From Spirodela intermedia (lineage: Eukaryota; Streptophyta; Magnoliopsida; Alismatales; Araceae), in contig LR746281.1 in the NCBI GenBank assembly GCA_902729315.2, positions 1,493,001-1,557,000 on the forward strand: a stretch of DNA of 64,000 bases, read 5' to 3'. Positions within the stretch are counted from its first letter, which is position 1. Each line of letters starts with the position of its first letter. Position numbers and translations under genes: made by a program. Below are positions 1 to 11,774 of this stretch, piece by piece. The notes beneath the pieces are model-generated. The model saw only the letters and a program-made list of their open reading frames with translations. It was not told where the DNA came from and ran no database searches.

Positions 1-7
1 TTCTCAG

Positions 8-837
8 CACTTCAAATGTCCATTGAAGATAGTGCGAAGGATTCATCAACGGACACGGAGGTGAACAAGGTCCTTGGAGATCAGTCTCTTATGTCTTCCA
101 TTCTTGCTTCGGTATGGTTTTCAGCCTAATCATCCAGAGTTTTGTATTCAATCAAGCTGGACACAGTGTTCCTTTCTGTTCTTTCTCTCTTAATCTTGTC
201 TGCAGTTGTTCTGGGCTCACTAACCTGGAGTTCCGATACAGCTTCCAGGTGTCAATCCCGATGACCCTTCAGTGAAAGAATTGCTGGGATCCTTGCAAAG
301 GCAGTCTGAGGTATTGAAATGGCACTTTCGAATGCTTTGACGTGCACGATATCCCCGGTGCAGTCTCTATATATATTACGTTGGTTTCTTTCATGGTATT
401 GCTAAATTTGTGTAATCTGCTGCATCATTTTGTACAATCAGATTCAATGTAATCCAAGGTAAACCTAATTCCCGGAAGCTCAAAATGGATATGGCCAAGA
501 ACAGTAGTACAAGCCTCGTAATGATTGACACACTGCTATGTGATAGATTGCCCTGTTTCTAACAGCTGGGTCTGATTTTCTGCCGTGTTATTTTGTGCAT
601 AAATAATCTTCACCTCAGAATCTTGCTCAATATTCTGGAGTTGATTTTTATTTATAAAAAAGATCTTTGTTGGTGACGGTTGTCATTTATTTGAATCCCT
701 CCGTATTATGGTCAATGATGTTTAGTCGTTGAAGACATTCCGACGACTTTTTTCCGCGGTCCCCTGACGGTCAACTTCTCCAACCTCAGGACAAGGAGAA
801 TGAAGATGAGAGCGGCAAAAAAGAGGAGAAGCAATGA
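8..837 (+). CDS. RPN10: 26S proteasome ubiquitin receptor RPN10, C-terminal end (partial)
   Basis: Only the last three coding exons lie in the window: 8-111, 242-310 and 790-837 (TGA). They join in frame to about 72 residues. The peptide begins with a UIM-like ALQMSIEDS stretch, continues with GDQSLMSSILASLPGVNPDD and ends in a Lys/Glu-rich tail (KKEEKQ). That acidic-helix, LPGV-[DN]P and charged-tail order is typical of plant RPN10, the 19S regulatory-particle subunit that binds polyubiquitin through UIMs. The N-terminal VWA domain must lie upstream of base 1. Introns are GT-AG; the last, 311-789, is the longest. The identity rests on a short but characteristic tail, so it is good rather than certain. 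Confidence 0.82.
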
Positions 838-1759
838 TGGTCCGCGGGGCTTCTCATGGTAAACAGCCTTCTGAATCTAGGGGCTCGTTTTTTTTTTTTT
901 TTTTAATCTTTACGATTATTCAAAAATATCAAATTCCCCACTCTTTCTCGCTTTGAAATTAACACAAAAGTGTGCATATGGTGTCATTTATTTAGCATTT
1001 ATTTCTAAAAAAAAGAATAATGTAGCATTTATTTATTTGAATAATTTCGGGTCTTAAGAGCCCAAAATCTCTCTCATCACGGCCCGTCTGTCTGTCTGTT
1101 TCTGTCTGTCTGTCGTGTTTTTTTTTGGGGCATTATTTCCCTTCACAAGTCGGTGAAGAGGATTGATCGAGCTGTTCTCGGTGTACTAACGTGACGAATC
1201 TCCTGACCAGGGCCGGATAATATCGTCCTCCGCCGCCGCCGTCGCCCCTGCCGCCGCTGCCGACGACGACGATCGGAAGACGGTGGGCCCGGCGATCCTC
1301 CGGTCAAAAGTTGGGCGTTTTCTTGCACTTGTTCCGACGTGTCGTCCTCCTCCCTCACGCTGTTGAACCGTCCTGGTATCGGTTGATCTCGGCCGCCAGT
1401 TTCAGATCCCCTGGTCGTCCTTGTGACGGGCACTTTTTTTGATTTATTTATTGAGGAGGCCATCTTCCTCTCTACGCAGGCAGTGAGTGACCCAACCTTT
1501 TGATTGTCCCTTCTGATCGTCTCGTCGTGACGGGTAAGAAAGCGGACGGACGCCACATGTCCCGACGGAACAAGCGCCACCCGAGAATCTAAATGGCCGG
1601 TTTTTTCTTCCCTTCGTCGGAGAGCCGCCGGCGGTTCCTGTTCTCCGGCGGGCCAATCTTTCTTCCGAAGAGTCAAGGGGGAAAAAGGGTTGACGACGAT
1701 GTGAGGAGGTTGTCGGCCAATTCACGCACGCAAGAGATGAGGTCATTCGTTGGGCCTTT

Positions 1760-1790
<31 letters not shown>

Positions 1791-1913
1791 GCTCTGTGTA
1801 TATATGTATACAGAGTTTGCAGACGTAGTAGGCGTTACAGTTGAGAGAGAATCCATCTCCACAGCCGGCAGTCTCTTCTTGCAGGGAGAGGCCATCCTTC
1901 ACCAGGAGACACC
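838..1913. other. Spacer between RPN10 and ADF, with ADF leader
   Basis: The RPN10 3' flank is AT-rich and has a 20-base T run near 887-906. A short CTGT repeat lies at 1085-1113. The part from about 1140 is GC-richer and probably includes promoter and leader of the downstream ADF gene, with a (TC)n tract at about 1768-1791. I see no convincing gene here. Confidence 0.6.
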
Positions 1914-2284
1914 ATGGCTATGGCTTTCAAGATGGTGAGATAGATAGATGGATAGAGAGAGGGAGAGGAGTTTTTAGAGGGAGAGAAAGGGAGATGACGA
2001 AGGGGGTTGGTTGTGTGTGCAGGCGACGACGGGGATGAAGGTGGAGGAGGAGTGCAAGAGGTGGTTCATGGAGATGAAGTGGAAGAGGGTGCACAGGTAC
2101 GTGGTGTACAGGATCGATGAGAGGTCGAGGGCGGTGCTGGTGGACAAGATCGGCCCCCCCGGCGAGGGCTACGAGGGCCTCGCCGCCTCCCTCCCCTCCG
2201 ACGACTGCCGCTACGCCGTCCTCGACTTCGACTTCCTCTCCGTCGACAACTGCCCCAAGAGCAAGATCTTCTTCATTGCATGGT

Positions 2285-2319
<35 letters not shown>

Positions 2320-2645
2320 AACTCTAGCCGTCCCAACTCAAGCGAGTAAATCCTGCCAGACCCTTCCTCACTCTTCTTTGGATGAACGCAACGGCAACAT
2401 CTGAGGGAGCCCCCACCCAAAGAAAGCGAACCCTCTCTCTCTCTCTCTCTCTCTTCTCTCTCGAGTATGACACAGGAGAGAGGTTTGTCCGCAGGGCGCC
2501 GCCGGCGTCGAGGATACGCGAGAGGATGCTGTACGCGACATCCAAGGAGGGGCTGAGGCGGGTGCTGGAGGGGGTCCACTACGACATGCAAGCCACCGAC
2601 CCCGCCGAGATGGGCATCGACGTCATCAAGGACCGCGCCAAGTAG
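1914..2645 (+). CDS. ADF5: Actin-depolymerizing factor, ADF5/ADF9-type (subclass III)
   Basis: Three exons, 1914-1934, 2023-2282 and 2495-2645 (TAG), give 143 residues, the usual ADF length. The first exon holds only seven codons (MAMAFKM), a hallmark of plant ADFs; the start MAMAFKMATTGM matches the ADF5-like group rather than the short MANAASGM start of other ADFs. The ADF-homology domain is complete: MKWKRVHRYVVYRID, DCRYAVLDFDF, KSKIFFIAWAPPASRIR and the terminal ATDPAEMGIDVIKDRAK, which includes the long actin-binding helix. ADFs bind G- and F-actin and remodel filaments in the cytoplasm; the Arabidopsis ADF5/9 subclass is reported to bundle rather than sever, so that activity is an inference here. 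Intron 2 is flanked by CT and CA microsatellites at both ends. Confidence 0.95.
2283..2494 (+). repeat. ADF intron 2, mostly microsatellite
   Basis: The intron starts GTTCTCTCTC, runs into (CT)n at about 2286-2302 and (CA)n at about 2303-2319, and ends with a second (CT)n block at about 2430-2456 before the acceptor at 2491-2494. The simple repeat therefore begins two bases after the 5' splice site. Confidence 0.85.
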
Positions 2646-2951
2646 AAAGATGAAGATTCCGTCCGACCCCAGTTGATGAGAGAGAAACCCCCCTTCACCT
2701 TCACCTCCACCTCCACCTCCATTAATGGCGCAATGACCACCGCCTGCCTCTTCCTCCGTCGTATCGACCCACCTACGATACTATAATATAACATAATGTA
2801 GAATAGTAATCTTCCTCCTACTCTCTGTCGCTGCTTCTGGCCGGAGCTGGGAAGCCCGGACTGCGGCCATAATCAGAGTGATGTGCTTGTTTCCTGTGGG
2901 TCTCTCCACACTTTGATTTCTGCAAGTTTTGTCCTTGGATCAATGGCGTTT

Positions 2952-2982
<31 letters not shown>

Positions 2983-3296
2983 AATTTGTAGTGAGAGAAC
3001 AGAGAAGCGGGGCGAAGAAACTCGGTGGGTCTCAGCTACCAGATGCTTCTCCTCAGCTTCCCTGCGGACAGCTCAGGCCCTCCGCAAGAACATGCACGAG
3101 CAGACTAAAAAGAACTTCATCAAGACTCGGCGAGTACGATCAGTCAGGAAAAGGAAGGTGATTCTCATTAACGTATACCCATAACAACCATCCACGTAAT
3201 TAATTATCCTTCACCATGCATGAGTTGCTGTGTTAGAGTCTGCGAGATAGAGAGAGAGATGTACAGAACACGAAATTAAATCACCCCTATACTTAC

Positions 3297-3354
<58 letters not shown>

Positions 3355-3588
3355 GACGACTAGACTCCTCCCTTTTTGGCAGTCAAATCTCAAACTATAC
3401 CTGGCCTTATTAACCGAGTTACCGCCCTCCACACATGGTGAAAGGCAGCATCCGCCTACGAGGCTGACCTGCAAAGCGTTGACTCCGACGAACTACCCGC
3501 CAGGTTTCCAGGTATTAAGAGGCCAACCCTAGTGAACCAAATTTAGGAAAAAAAATGATCCGATAGAGAGAAAGAGAGTGCGACACAG

Positions 3589-3639
<51 letters not shown>

Positions 3640-3652
3640 GAAGAGAGAGAGA
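2646..3652. other. Convergent spacer between ADF and the TFIIS-N gene
   Basis: Tail-to-tail spacer. It contains three long simple repeats: (CT)n at 2954-2982, (GA)n at 3300-3347 and (GA)n at 3590-3636. The last lies just downstream of the TFIIS-N gene's TAG codon, so it reads as (CT)n in that gene's 3' UTR. The stretch around 3000-3170 is GC-richer but I could not assign it to a protein. Confidence 0.6.
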
Positions 3653-6508
3653 CTACTGCCATGAGGTCGCTTGCTTGCACCCAAATGTGTAAGGCGGATC
3701 CCAGCCGCATTCTGGCTCCTTCCGTTTCAATACCATGCCCGACCCTGCAGGCATCTGGGAGGCAGACGCCACCCGGTCCTCCATAAACCCGCTGCTCCCC
3801 TGCATATGCTTGAAATTCCCAATGATCTCCCTGCCGCCACCGCCTTCGCCACCGTGAGCAGCGCCAGAATTCAGATCCAGGCCGGGCCTCGGGCCACCAC
3901 CGCCGACCATGTTCAGCCCCGACGGGGGGCCGACCACACTCATGAAAAAAGGCGGCCTGCCACCGCTGCCGCCACTGCTGCCTCCGGTGGCACCGAGCCC
4001 TGGTGAGCTCAGTATCTGGGGCACGACGGCAGTGCCGCTTGAGTCCACCATGTAGGGGATGGAGCCAGGCCCATAAAAGGGCGGCAGGATGGACATGGCA
4101 GGCCCCATTTGAAGCCCGTGGTAGCTAAACCCATGCGGTGGCATAGGGGGGTATGGTGCCGATGCTCCTCTGGTGGCAGCCCCAGAGTCCAAGCAAAGCC
4201 CGCTGCTGCTCCCTGAGAAGGTGGCCCGTTGAGTCTGCTGGGCGGCGAGATCCCTCCTTTCGACCGCCATCCTCGAGCCCATGATCGTGACCGCCGCCGG
4301 ATCCTCAAATTTGTTGTAGCCTCTGTAGGCGGCCGACTCCTTGGAAGTTGATATGCCGAGGCTGCTTGATCCGCATGCATCGAATGTCGACGGGTCATCA
4401 TTGAGATCAAAATCCCTCAACGAGGGCTGCCTTGAAGAGGACGATGAGGCAGGGGACGTGCAGCGGTTGCCGTTCTGGTGGTGCTGGTGGTAGGGGGGCC
4501 TCCAGTAGGAGGCCTGGTTCGGGATGATATCCTCGTCCTCGCTGCGGTTAAGGTCCAGCTTCAGCCTGTCTGCTCGAGAGCTCATCTCCATGGAGGACTT
4601 GTCCGAAGGGATGCTGGAGGAGCGCCCATCTAGCAGGTTATTATTGACTGCAGAATCCTCATTGTCCTCACCATCTGCTATGTTCAAGTCGATCGTGAAG
4701 AAGGCGGCCTTCTGCTTCGGGCCTGACAGGGATCTCTCGCCATCCGGGGTTCTCCGAGGGGAGGCTGGTCGGAAGGCGCTGGTGGCGGCAGAGCCCCGCC
4801 AGCCCAGCTCCCCCTCAAAGTGTAGCGGGGTGACCGGTAAGGCCGCCGCCCCCTTTGGTGCCGCCACAGGGATCGGGGTGGACAAGTTGGTGGCCGGAGC
4901 TGCCGTCGGAGCCATCGGGCAGTCAGCTTCCTCGGAGCAGAAGTCCTCGTTCAGATCAAAATCACACGTCTTCTTTTCAGAATTGCCGACAGACTCGTGA
5001 ACTGAAGAGACCGACTTGGGTGAGGCTGGCTCGGCGGCCGATTTTTTAACGCCCGCTGCAGCATCTGAGTTCCTGGTGCTGTCCTTTGAAGAGGAGTCCT
5101 CAGAGACATCCTTTTTGCTGGAGGACCCATTTTCATTCCGCTCTTCGCTGCCAGCCCCCCCCCTGGTGGTGTTCTCTGCGAGATCTATGCTGCTGGAGTC
5201 CATATTCTCGCCTCCAGAGGTCACTTCGGGAGAAGAGCTGCAGAAAGGCTCTCTGTAGTCCACAACCTCTCGTTCTACCTCAATGGCGACCTGCCTTGCA
5301 ACCTCCAGCGCGTCAATCTCTCCGTAGTCGAGCCCGATCTCTGATCTTCCCTGCTTTAACTCACTAACAACAGCTTTTGCATTAACTGATCTTTTCGAGG
5401 AGGCACTTGAGATCTTGGACTCCACGCTCTTCTCCGCCTTCAAGCCGGGCTCATTTCCTGTCGCCTTGCCGTCGCTGGATTTGCCCATGACATCCATCTT
5501 GCGGAGAGAAGTCTCAGGAGAAATGTAGGGGACGTCGTTCGGGCTGCTGGCACATGGGCTCGGTTCTTTCATATTCACCTCGATATCCATATCTTCGACC
5601 CCGTTAGATGCATCGTTTCCATCGGAGGCGTCGGATTTTTCGTCAGCGTCTTTGTCTCCAGCCTCCGGAGGAGGGGATGGGGCAGTTGATGCCGAACCTG
5701 ATGCAGCAAGGACAGGCTCGGCTGTGGGGAGGTTCTCTTGACTGGGAGCGGGTGCAGGTGAAGAACTTTGCGCGTTGACTTCCGCTGAAGCTCCATCCTT
5801 GTCCACAGCGTTTGAGAGGTCACAAGGGGAAGATTGATCAGATGATTTCTGGTTAGTCACGCTCTCATCTGCCACACCTTCATCAGGCAGATCATCAGAA
5901 GGAGGAACCCCAAGAGCTGGATCTGCCGACTGCACACCCTCCTCCTCCTCCTCCTGCTGCTGCTGCTCCTCCCCCGGTGCCTGAGGCGAAGACTTCAGCC
6001 CATCATTACAGGATGCTACTTCTCCATCTGCAGGCTGACAGTTCATGTCGCTATCCTCAGAGAGGCTCCACTTCAGGGACAGAGATTCCACCTTTTCTTG
6101 GATATTTTCGCCTCTCCCATAGCCATGGAGCTGTTTGATTGTCACCCCAATTCCAGAGGCAGAAGACGCATCCCTCTCCACGGGGAGCCTCTCGAGGGCC
6201 CGGAGTGTTGCGCTGATCAACTCCTCTGTGGAGGAGTCACTGTTGTCGTCACTCTGCTTCTGAGCCTCCTGCAGCCAGTGGTTCAGGTACGAGAGCCCAT
6301 TCAGCCGTATAAAGTGATCAAGACAGTCCTTTCTCTCTGTGGCAGCAATGATGTTGGCAACGGTTGCCCACTGTCTGGCCGCATCCCCTACGATATTTCT
6401 AATGCTGTCCTTCTGATTGTGCATGATGGAGAGTAGCTCTTCGACTCTGACAAGATTAGCAAGCCCATCTTTCATCTCAGATAAGGTGAAGAAATCTTCC
6501 AGCGCCAT
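3653..6508 (-). CDS. TFIIS N-terminal (LW) domain protein with multiple DLN motifs, BAH-less SUO relative
   Basis: One uninterrupted 951-codon exon. Residues 1 to about 145 form a TFIIS N-terminal/LW helical bundle (start MALEDFFTLSEMKDGL, then RQWATVANIIAATERKDCLD, and SATLRALERLPV). The rest is low-complexity Ser/Pro/Gly/acidic sequence with five conserved DLN islands: FDLNEDF (about 517), IDLNIADG (606), LDLNRSED (651), FDLNDDPS (700) and LDLNSG (877). This architecture matches plant TFIIS-N proteins related to SUO, a nuclear factor implicated in miRNA action; SUO itself carries an N-terminal BAH domain, absent here. DLN islands resemble EAR-type repression motifs, so a nuclear transcription or RNA role is inferred. 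The ATG opens the conserved LW domain and is preceded by a probable leader intron. Confidence 0.85.
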   Translation of the reverse strand: MALEDFFTLSEMKDGLANLVRVEELLSIMHNQKDSIRNIVGDAARQWATVANIIAATERKDCLDHFIRLNGLSYLNHWLQEAQKQSDDNSDSSTEELISATLRALERLPVERDASSASGIGVTIKQLHGYGRGENIQEKVESLSLKWSLSEDSDMNCQPADGEVASCNDGLKSSPQAPGEEQQQQEEEEEGVQSADPALGVPPSDDLPDEGVADESVTNQKSSDQSSPCDLSNAVDKDGASAEVNAQSSSPAPAPSQENLPTAEPVLAASGSASTAPSPPPEAGDKDADEKSDASDGNDASNGVEDMDIEVNMKEPSPCASSPNDVPYISPETSLRKMDVMGKSSDGKATGNEPGLKAEKSVESKISSASSKRSVNAKAVVSELKQGRSEIGLDYGEIDALEVARQVAIEVEREVVDYREPFCSSSPEVTSGGENMDSSSIDLAENTTRGGAGSEERNENGSSSKKDVSEDSSSKDSTRNSDAAAGVKKSAAEPASPKSVSSVHESVGNSEKKTCDFDLNEDFCSEEADCPMAPTAAPATNLSTPIPVAAPKGAAALPVTPLHFEGELGWRGSAATSAFRPASPRRTPDGERSLSGPKQKAAFFTIDLNIADGEDNEDSAVNNNLLDGRSSSIPSDKSSMEMSSRADRLKLDLNRSEDEDIIPNQASYWRPPYHQHHQNGNRCTSPASSSSSRQPSLRDFDLNDDPSTFDACGSSSLGISTSKESAAYRGYNKFEDPAAVTIMGSRMAVERRDLAAQQTQRATFSGSSSGLCLDSGAATRGASAPYPPMPPHGFSYHGLQMGPAMSILPPFYGPGSIPYMVDSSGTAVVPQILSSPGLGATGGSSGGSGGRPPFFMSVVGPPSGLNMVGGGGPRPGLDLNSGAAHGGEGGGGREIIGNFKHMQGSSGFMEDRVASASQMPAGSGMVLKRKEPECGWDPPYTFGCKQATSWQ

Positions 6509-6618
6509 CCTGATTCACAGAGTTGCCACCCTGATCCAAGCTTCAACCCGGACCTCGAACTCAACAAACATTCCAATTATTAGTCTCCTGTTGGAAAACT
6601 TCAGGCCTCAGTTTCCTT

Positions 6619-9600
6619 CTGCAACATGCGAGATAAGCAATGAGCCGTTTCGTTCTGATAATATTCACCAAACAAAGGAAGCTGTGCAACATCAAACAGT
6701 GGCTTGGAGAGGACTGTAAATGGAGGACCAAAAGGGATCGCAAACAGTTAGTCACTGTAAAGATTGCCGGGTTATAAAATATTAGCAACCGTAATATTTT
6801 ACAGAAATTTCACGTTTACTACGTAAAACAGGCTCCATCAAGTAGTAGACTTGGTGACCAATTAATCACAGATAAAAAGAATCACTAACATGCAACAGCA
6901 AGAATGTTAGACGCGCAGGAATCTACATAAACTTCACGTTAGAGCAGCCAAAGGACTACATTATCCCAATTACATCATATGCACGTTCTCTCCAGGCCTC
7001 TAAGAAATAAAGAACGGATAGATTGATAATACTCCATGCAAATAAAACTAATTTTGAATAAGGTAGAGTCTATATTTTGACAGAAATAAGTTCACAAAAA
7101 TGTCACACATTGAGTGGAGTACAAAAGCATTTGAGAGGGAATAAATTAATATTCGATAGGTCAATGATGCAGATATATTCTATAGTAACGAAAAACAAAA
7201 ACAAATTATCACACCAACAAAACAGATACTTCTAACATAAGTAAACTTAGGCCCACAAGAACCAGAAAAAAGGTAATATGCTCAAGTTAAAATAATGTAT
7301 CATCCCAAACGTAAGAACATGACAAATCTTGGGATATTTAATCCTACCTCACCAAAAACTACCTGGTTCTTTGATAAACCCCTCTGTTTAACTTAGCTCT
7401 TTTAACCCCCAACAACTATTCAACCATAAGAATCTTTGTTCTAGTGACAAGGACAGAGGACAATATTATAATTCAGGTGGTTAGACCGATATTTTTTTAG
7501 TAGAGTCTACACTTCTTGATCAAATATTACAAGATATGTGGAAACCCCAACGTGGAGAAAATAAAAATAAATAAATAAATGGGATAGTGCTCTTCTTTAC
7601 ATGTTATTCATAAGAAAAAAATGATGTGAACATCCTACATTAATATCAGGTACAGCTCGTTTCTTGGCACATATGCCTTAGAACTAAATAATAGCACAAA
7701 CGATTCAAACAAATGACACAAGTGGGCATAATGCAGAGGAAGGTAGGCAATGAAAAGCAGGTTTTGTGATTAGATTATAAACAATGTTGGTCTCTCTACC
7801 ATGAAGGATACCTTATATTCTTGAAAGTATTACAATTAAAGGTATTACATATTTGAGAGGGGAAAATGAAAAATGAATCTGATAATTACATCATGAATAT
7901 CTTAACAAAATGATGCAATATGTGGCCGTATCAATATAAGTTGATATACACTCAAACATGGAGTCCTTATAAAAAATGAACTCTACTCTCTCCCACACAC
8001 GTTCTTTGGTTGCACCTTTCCTCTCATAAATTACCCATTACCTGGAGAAAGTCTTCTTCCATCAGTTTTAAAATTAGAACCTTACATCCGCATGTGCATG
8101 CTAAAAAATGTGCTTCAGCAAATATCTACATATAATTTGGTGCATGACACATTCTTATATTTAAATTTTCCATCCATCAGCTGTTCCCCAATAATATTAC
8201 TTCAAAAACCACACCTAACAAGCCATCCTAAGTGTATCCATGCCAGATTTTCCCCCCCTTCCTTCTGGGGCAGCGGGTGTTGAGAATGGATGGGGGAGGC
8301 AGTCGTCACAAAAGTATATCACAAGAAACATTCATAACTTTCTTTATGCGTTTCCTCACTGTTCTCTCACTTTTATCTTCAAAGGAAAGAGTTCAGAAAG
8401 AAAGATGAAGCGTGATTAAGCATCAAAGTTATTAACATGGTTTGGGTCATCACCATACGCCTAGGAGACAAGCCAACACTTCGTTTTAACTGTACTAAAA
8501 ACAATTTAAAACAGTCACAATATACTTAAGAAATAAAATAAAAATGAATGTTCGTGACACTCAAATTACAAAATAAACATCACCATAAATTTCACGGATG
8601 ACAGAAACTAGAAACAACAAACATAATGACACCCATTCAACAATATATACCAATCTAGTACTAGTAAATTTAAATAGATGATTTAAATATCACCATTCGT
8701 AATATATTTTAATAAATGCTATATCTACATGCATGCTTGGCTGTGTCTTGCGTGTTTCGCTTTATGTGCACCCAAATACCTCGTACCATAAACAATGAAA
8801 AGCTTTGCTCTTTGAGCAAATTCCTCACCCCAAACTCGTTCAGGATGTCCTAAGTTGTCTGAAGATTTGTCAAAAAACCTGCACAACTTGAGCCATATTC
8901 ATAAACATGTAACAATTTTTGGAATCTAAATAGGAAATGTCCTATAAGAACAGGTTCAAATAACTTTTCTTAACCAAGAGAAAGCCTAACCACCTCCCAT
9001 CTTCCTTTTTGACCCTCAATGCTATAGTGCAACGTGATCACCTGATCCACTGCGTTGGAGAATCACCAAGAAATTGCCATGTCTATCGCACAGCCACACC
9101 CTTACATCTGGTAGCACACTTCGGCAACACACTTCACACTTTCGGTATAGACCTGGTCTCCCACTCTCGCTATTCTCTCTGCTACTTTTCAGCATTGTTT
9201 TAATGCATGGAAGAAGAGACAACAACAGCAAAATCATAAATACAGAGGTCACGGGTTTGTCTTCTTGGGAGAAGGGATCACTGGAAATTCTACAAAATAT
9301 TTCCCCCTCTATACATGATTCAGACACACACTGGTCCATGCTTGCAAAAAATGAGCATCTTCCTAGTTCAAAACAGCTCCCCAGACTAGATCTCTGTACA
9401 TCCGGGCATATGCATACTAACAAGAAATCATCAAAAAATATAATTTCTCTTTTCGATGATCAAACGTTTTCTTCTCCATTATTCACCCATTTCTAGAATA
9501 TACTGTCCAAACCATTCATTGTGTAGAAATGCAAAATGCTAGGAATCCCCATTAAAGCAAAAAAAGGAATGTAGACCCGAATGAGTTTCAAATTTGAATT

Positions 9601-10723
9601 GCAAGATAAGTATGGTGCACTGTGAGCTCTTCAGAAACGCCTGACAATACTACCACAACAAATTTGAATTTTTTTTTCACGAAAGAAAAAAAAATGCCTT
9701 CTAAAGCTAGTCAGCAGTAAATACACAGGTTTGCCAACTATTGCTCATATTTCCATTTAACAGTCCTAATTGGACCGCATCCCAGAATTACTAAAACTGA
9801 GAAAGAAATGCCTAAGTATAGGAAATGTGAATAAGTCTGAAACTATGCCTTGAAACACTGTCACCCACTCTAATTTTCTTTGAAACAAGCATAAATGATC
9901 CTGGTCCAATAGAACTGGTAAGAAAATATTTCATGGTTTTTTCATTGGAGGATTGATGAGGATACGAAGAAAGATAGTAAATTGGAAAGTGTGTGAAGCC
10001 ATGTCCATATACCGAGACATTTTAAGAATGAGTGAAATTCTTTGATGTACCAGAAGAAGTCAAGGATAATTATTATAGAGTAGTGATCGCCATGCATAGC
10101 CTGATCAGCATAAGTTCGCCCCAATAAATTTGTTGGCCAACGTCATAGCACAGCCAAGCACCTAACTAACAAAAATAATGTTCACCTCACACACATCAAT
10201 CATAGACAATAAATCATTATATCGGTATATGAAACGAAATGGAAGTATCAGATTGCTATATTAGCCAATGCACGTATCGAATAAAGATCAGTAAAATATG
10301 CGTGGTCGTGCTGCTGCATATTATAAGCGAGAGCTACGAAACCCAAGAATTCGTTCTCAAGAGCACTACAGACTTACCACAGTAGAAAAAGAAAGGAGCA
10401 AAAACCCATAAACGGGCATGTTAATGCCTGATTTATTTGATAACCTTTAGATGAAAATTATAACTATAAGAAAACCCCTAAACGGGCATTAAACAGAATT
10501 TCACAATGTAATGGGTGAAAAGAACTGAAACACCAAGTAAACGACCCACCCACAAAGAAAAACCCTAAACCAATTCTCCAAATCATGCACTCTAGAAGAT
10601 CAGAAGGCAAATCACCGTGAACAAAGTGAAACAAGATCAAAACAAAGGTCCAATTGAGAAACCACGAATCCAAGACAGACACGTAATCAAATAATTGGAG
10701 AAAACCTCGAAGAGCTCTCATAC
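6619..10723 (-). other. Probable 4.1 kb 5'-leader intron of the TFIIS-N gene
   Basis: On the minus strand a good donor (GTG|GTATGAG, intron starting at 10723) and a good acceptor (TGTTGCAG, ending at 6619) bracket a long AT-rich stretch without coding potential. This would place a non-coding exon at 10724-11100 and a second leader piece at 6509-6618 just before the ATG. I searched it for a BAH-type exon and saw none. Nothing else recognisable lies inside apart from AT-rich low-complexity sequence. Splice choice is inference; a full-length transcript would settle it. Confidence 0.45.
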
Positions 10724-11100
10724 CACGCGGCCAGAGAAATCCTCGAAGCAGCCGCTCAAAACCCTAACTCCCCGCGTCGAAACTCCAACACGAACACGGC
10801 GCCCCTCCCTCCCCCCTCCCGCCGCCGAAAAACGCACTCGATCCCTATCCCACACCCTTCCCCTCCAACCTCCCCCTCTCTCTCCCTCTCTACCTCCCTC
10901 TCTCTCTCTCTTCCCTTCCCTCACCAATACCCCTCCAACTCCTCTCCCCTCGCGCACAGAACCCTCGCTTTCTGCGAGGACGGCTTCCGCGCGGAGCCAG
11001 CGGGCGAACGAGCAAGAGAGAGAGAGAGAGAGAAAGAGAGAAGAGAGAAGAGAGAAGAGAGAAGAGAGAAGAGAGATGAGAGAGAGACTCGTATTTCCTT
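10724..11100 (-). promoter_or_regulatory. Probable 5' UTR exon of the TFIIS-N gene, CT-rich
   Basis: In the sense (minus) orientation this is a pyrimidine-rich leader: (CT)n and CTCTT repeats at about 11010-11092 followed by GC-rich sequence, ending at the donor described for the leader intron. The abrupt change from AT-rich intron to GC/CT-rich sequence supports a transcribed first exon. No protein is predicted from it. Confidence 0.45.
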
Positions 11101-11774
11101 TTTCTATATTCTATCATTAGCCGCAATAATTTCCGCTCTGTTCGGTTCTTAGTAATCAACCCCCCACCATCTGTCACGTGCCACAAGAGGCGCCCGTGCG
11201 GGGTGGGGGGGTTCGGTTCGCCCTCGCTCGACCATGACCGGCTCGACCGGTCACTATCGTACGACCGCGAGCGGGTAAAGACAACCGCCCTGACGGGTCA
11301 TAAACGGGTCGGTCGTAGGATCCGATAAGTAACCTTACTGTACGGAGTTTGTTACGCGTGGGGACCACCAAATTATTCCAAAGACTCGGACAGCTGCGAC
11401 CGTCGCTTTCCGAGGAGGTCGACCGTCGCAACTTGGAGATCCACGGTGGAATGATGGTCACGTTGACCCTCTGTAGTTCCCATCTGATGGGTGTTCCAAG
11501 ATCAGGGCCGTCCAATGACCGTACTAAGTGGACCTTATAAGATGGGCTGCCGACTTTGGGTATGACGGCCCATAAAATGGGCTTATCGGTTCGGTAAGGA
11601 TCCGATACCGACATATCCGTGGTCGGCTCCCCCGCGGAACGGACACGTTTGTCGGCCTGTTCCTTGGACCTGAAGTTTTCGTCCTCTTCCTGTCCACCGC
11701 AGAGTCGCCGCCGAAACTTATAAGGCGGCGCCGCCACACCGCCACCGCGAAGACGGAAGAACGGGGAGAAGGAG
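11101..11774. promoter_or_regulatory. Bidirectional promoter region, TFIIS-N (-) and ERD7 (+)
   Basis: Head-to-head spacer. It carries a CACGTG G-box core at 11175-11180 and a GGCCCA motif at 11567-11572 with a neighbouring TGGGCT, both usual plant promoter elements. The block 11210-11330 is GC-rich with several short CGACCGGTC-like palindromes. A G-box would fit the stress-responsive nature of ERD7; that link is inference. Confidence 0.5.

Noticed and set aside
1143-1676. 177-codon minus-strand open frame upstream of ADF
   Set aside because: Arg/Ser low-complexity sequence in a GC-rich promoter-like stretch, with no recognisable domain, and overlapping other equally long random frames.
2990-3180. 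Possible small exon between ADF and the TFIIS-N gene
   Set aside because: GC-richer and open for a short distance, but no family match and no clear partner exon.
9022-9496. Overlapping frames of 130-140 codons on both strands within the TFIIS-N leader intron
   Set aside because: No domain, no splice-compatible context and antisense frames of equal length; consistent with chance.
6509-11100. Hidden BAH-domain exon upstream of the TFIIS-N frame
   Set aside because: No frame in this stretch resembles a BAH domain on the minus strand, so the gene is taken as the BAH-less type.
11210-11340. tRNA-like or stem-rich structure
   Set aside because: Short palindromes are present but no cloverleaf, A/B box or CCA-proximal stem could be drawn; no convincing tRNA was found in the window.
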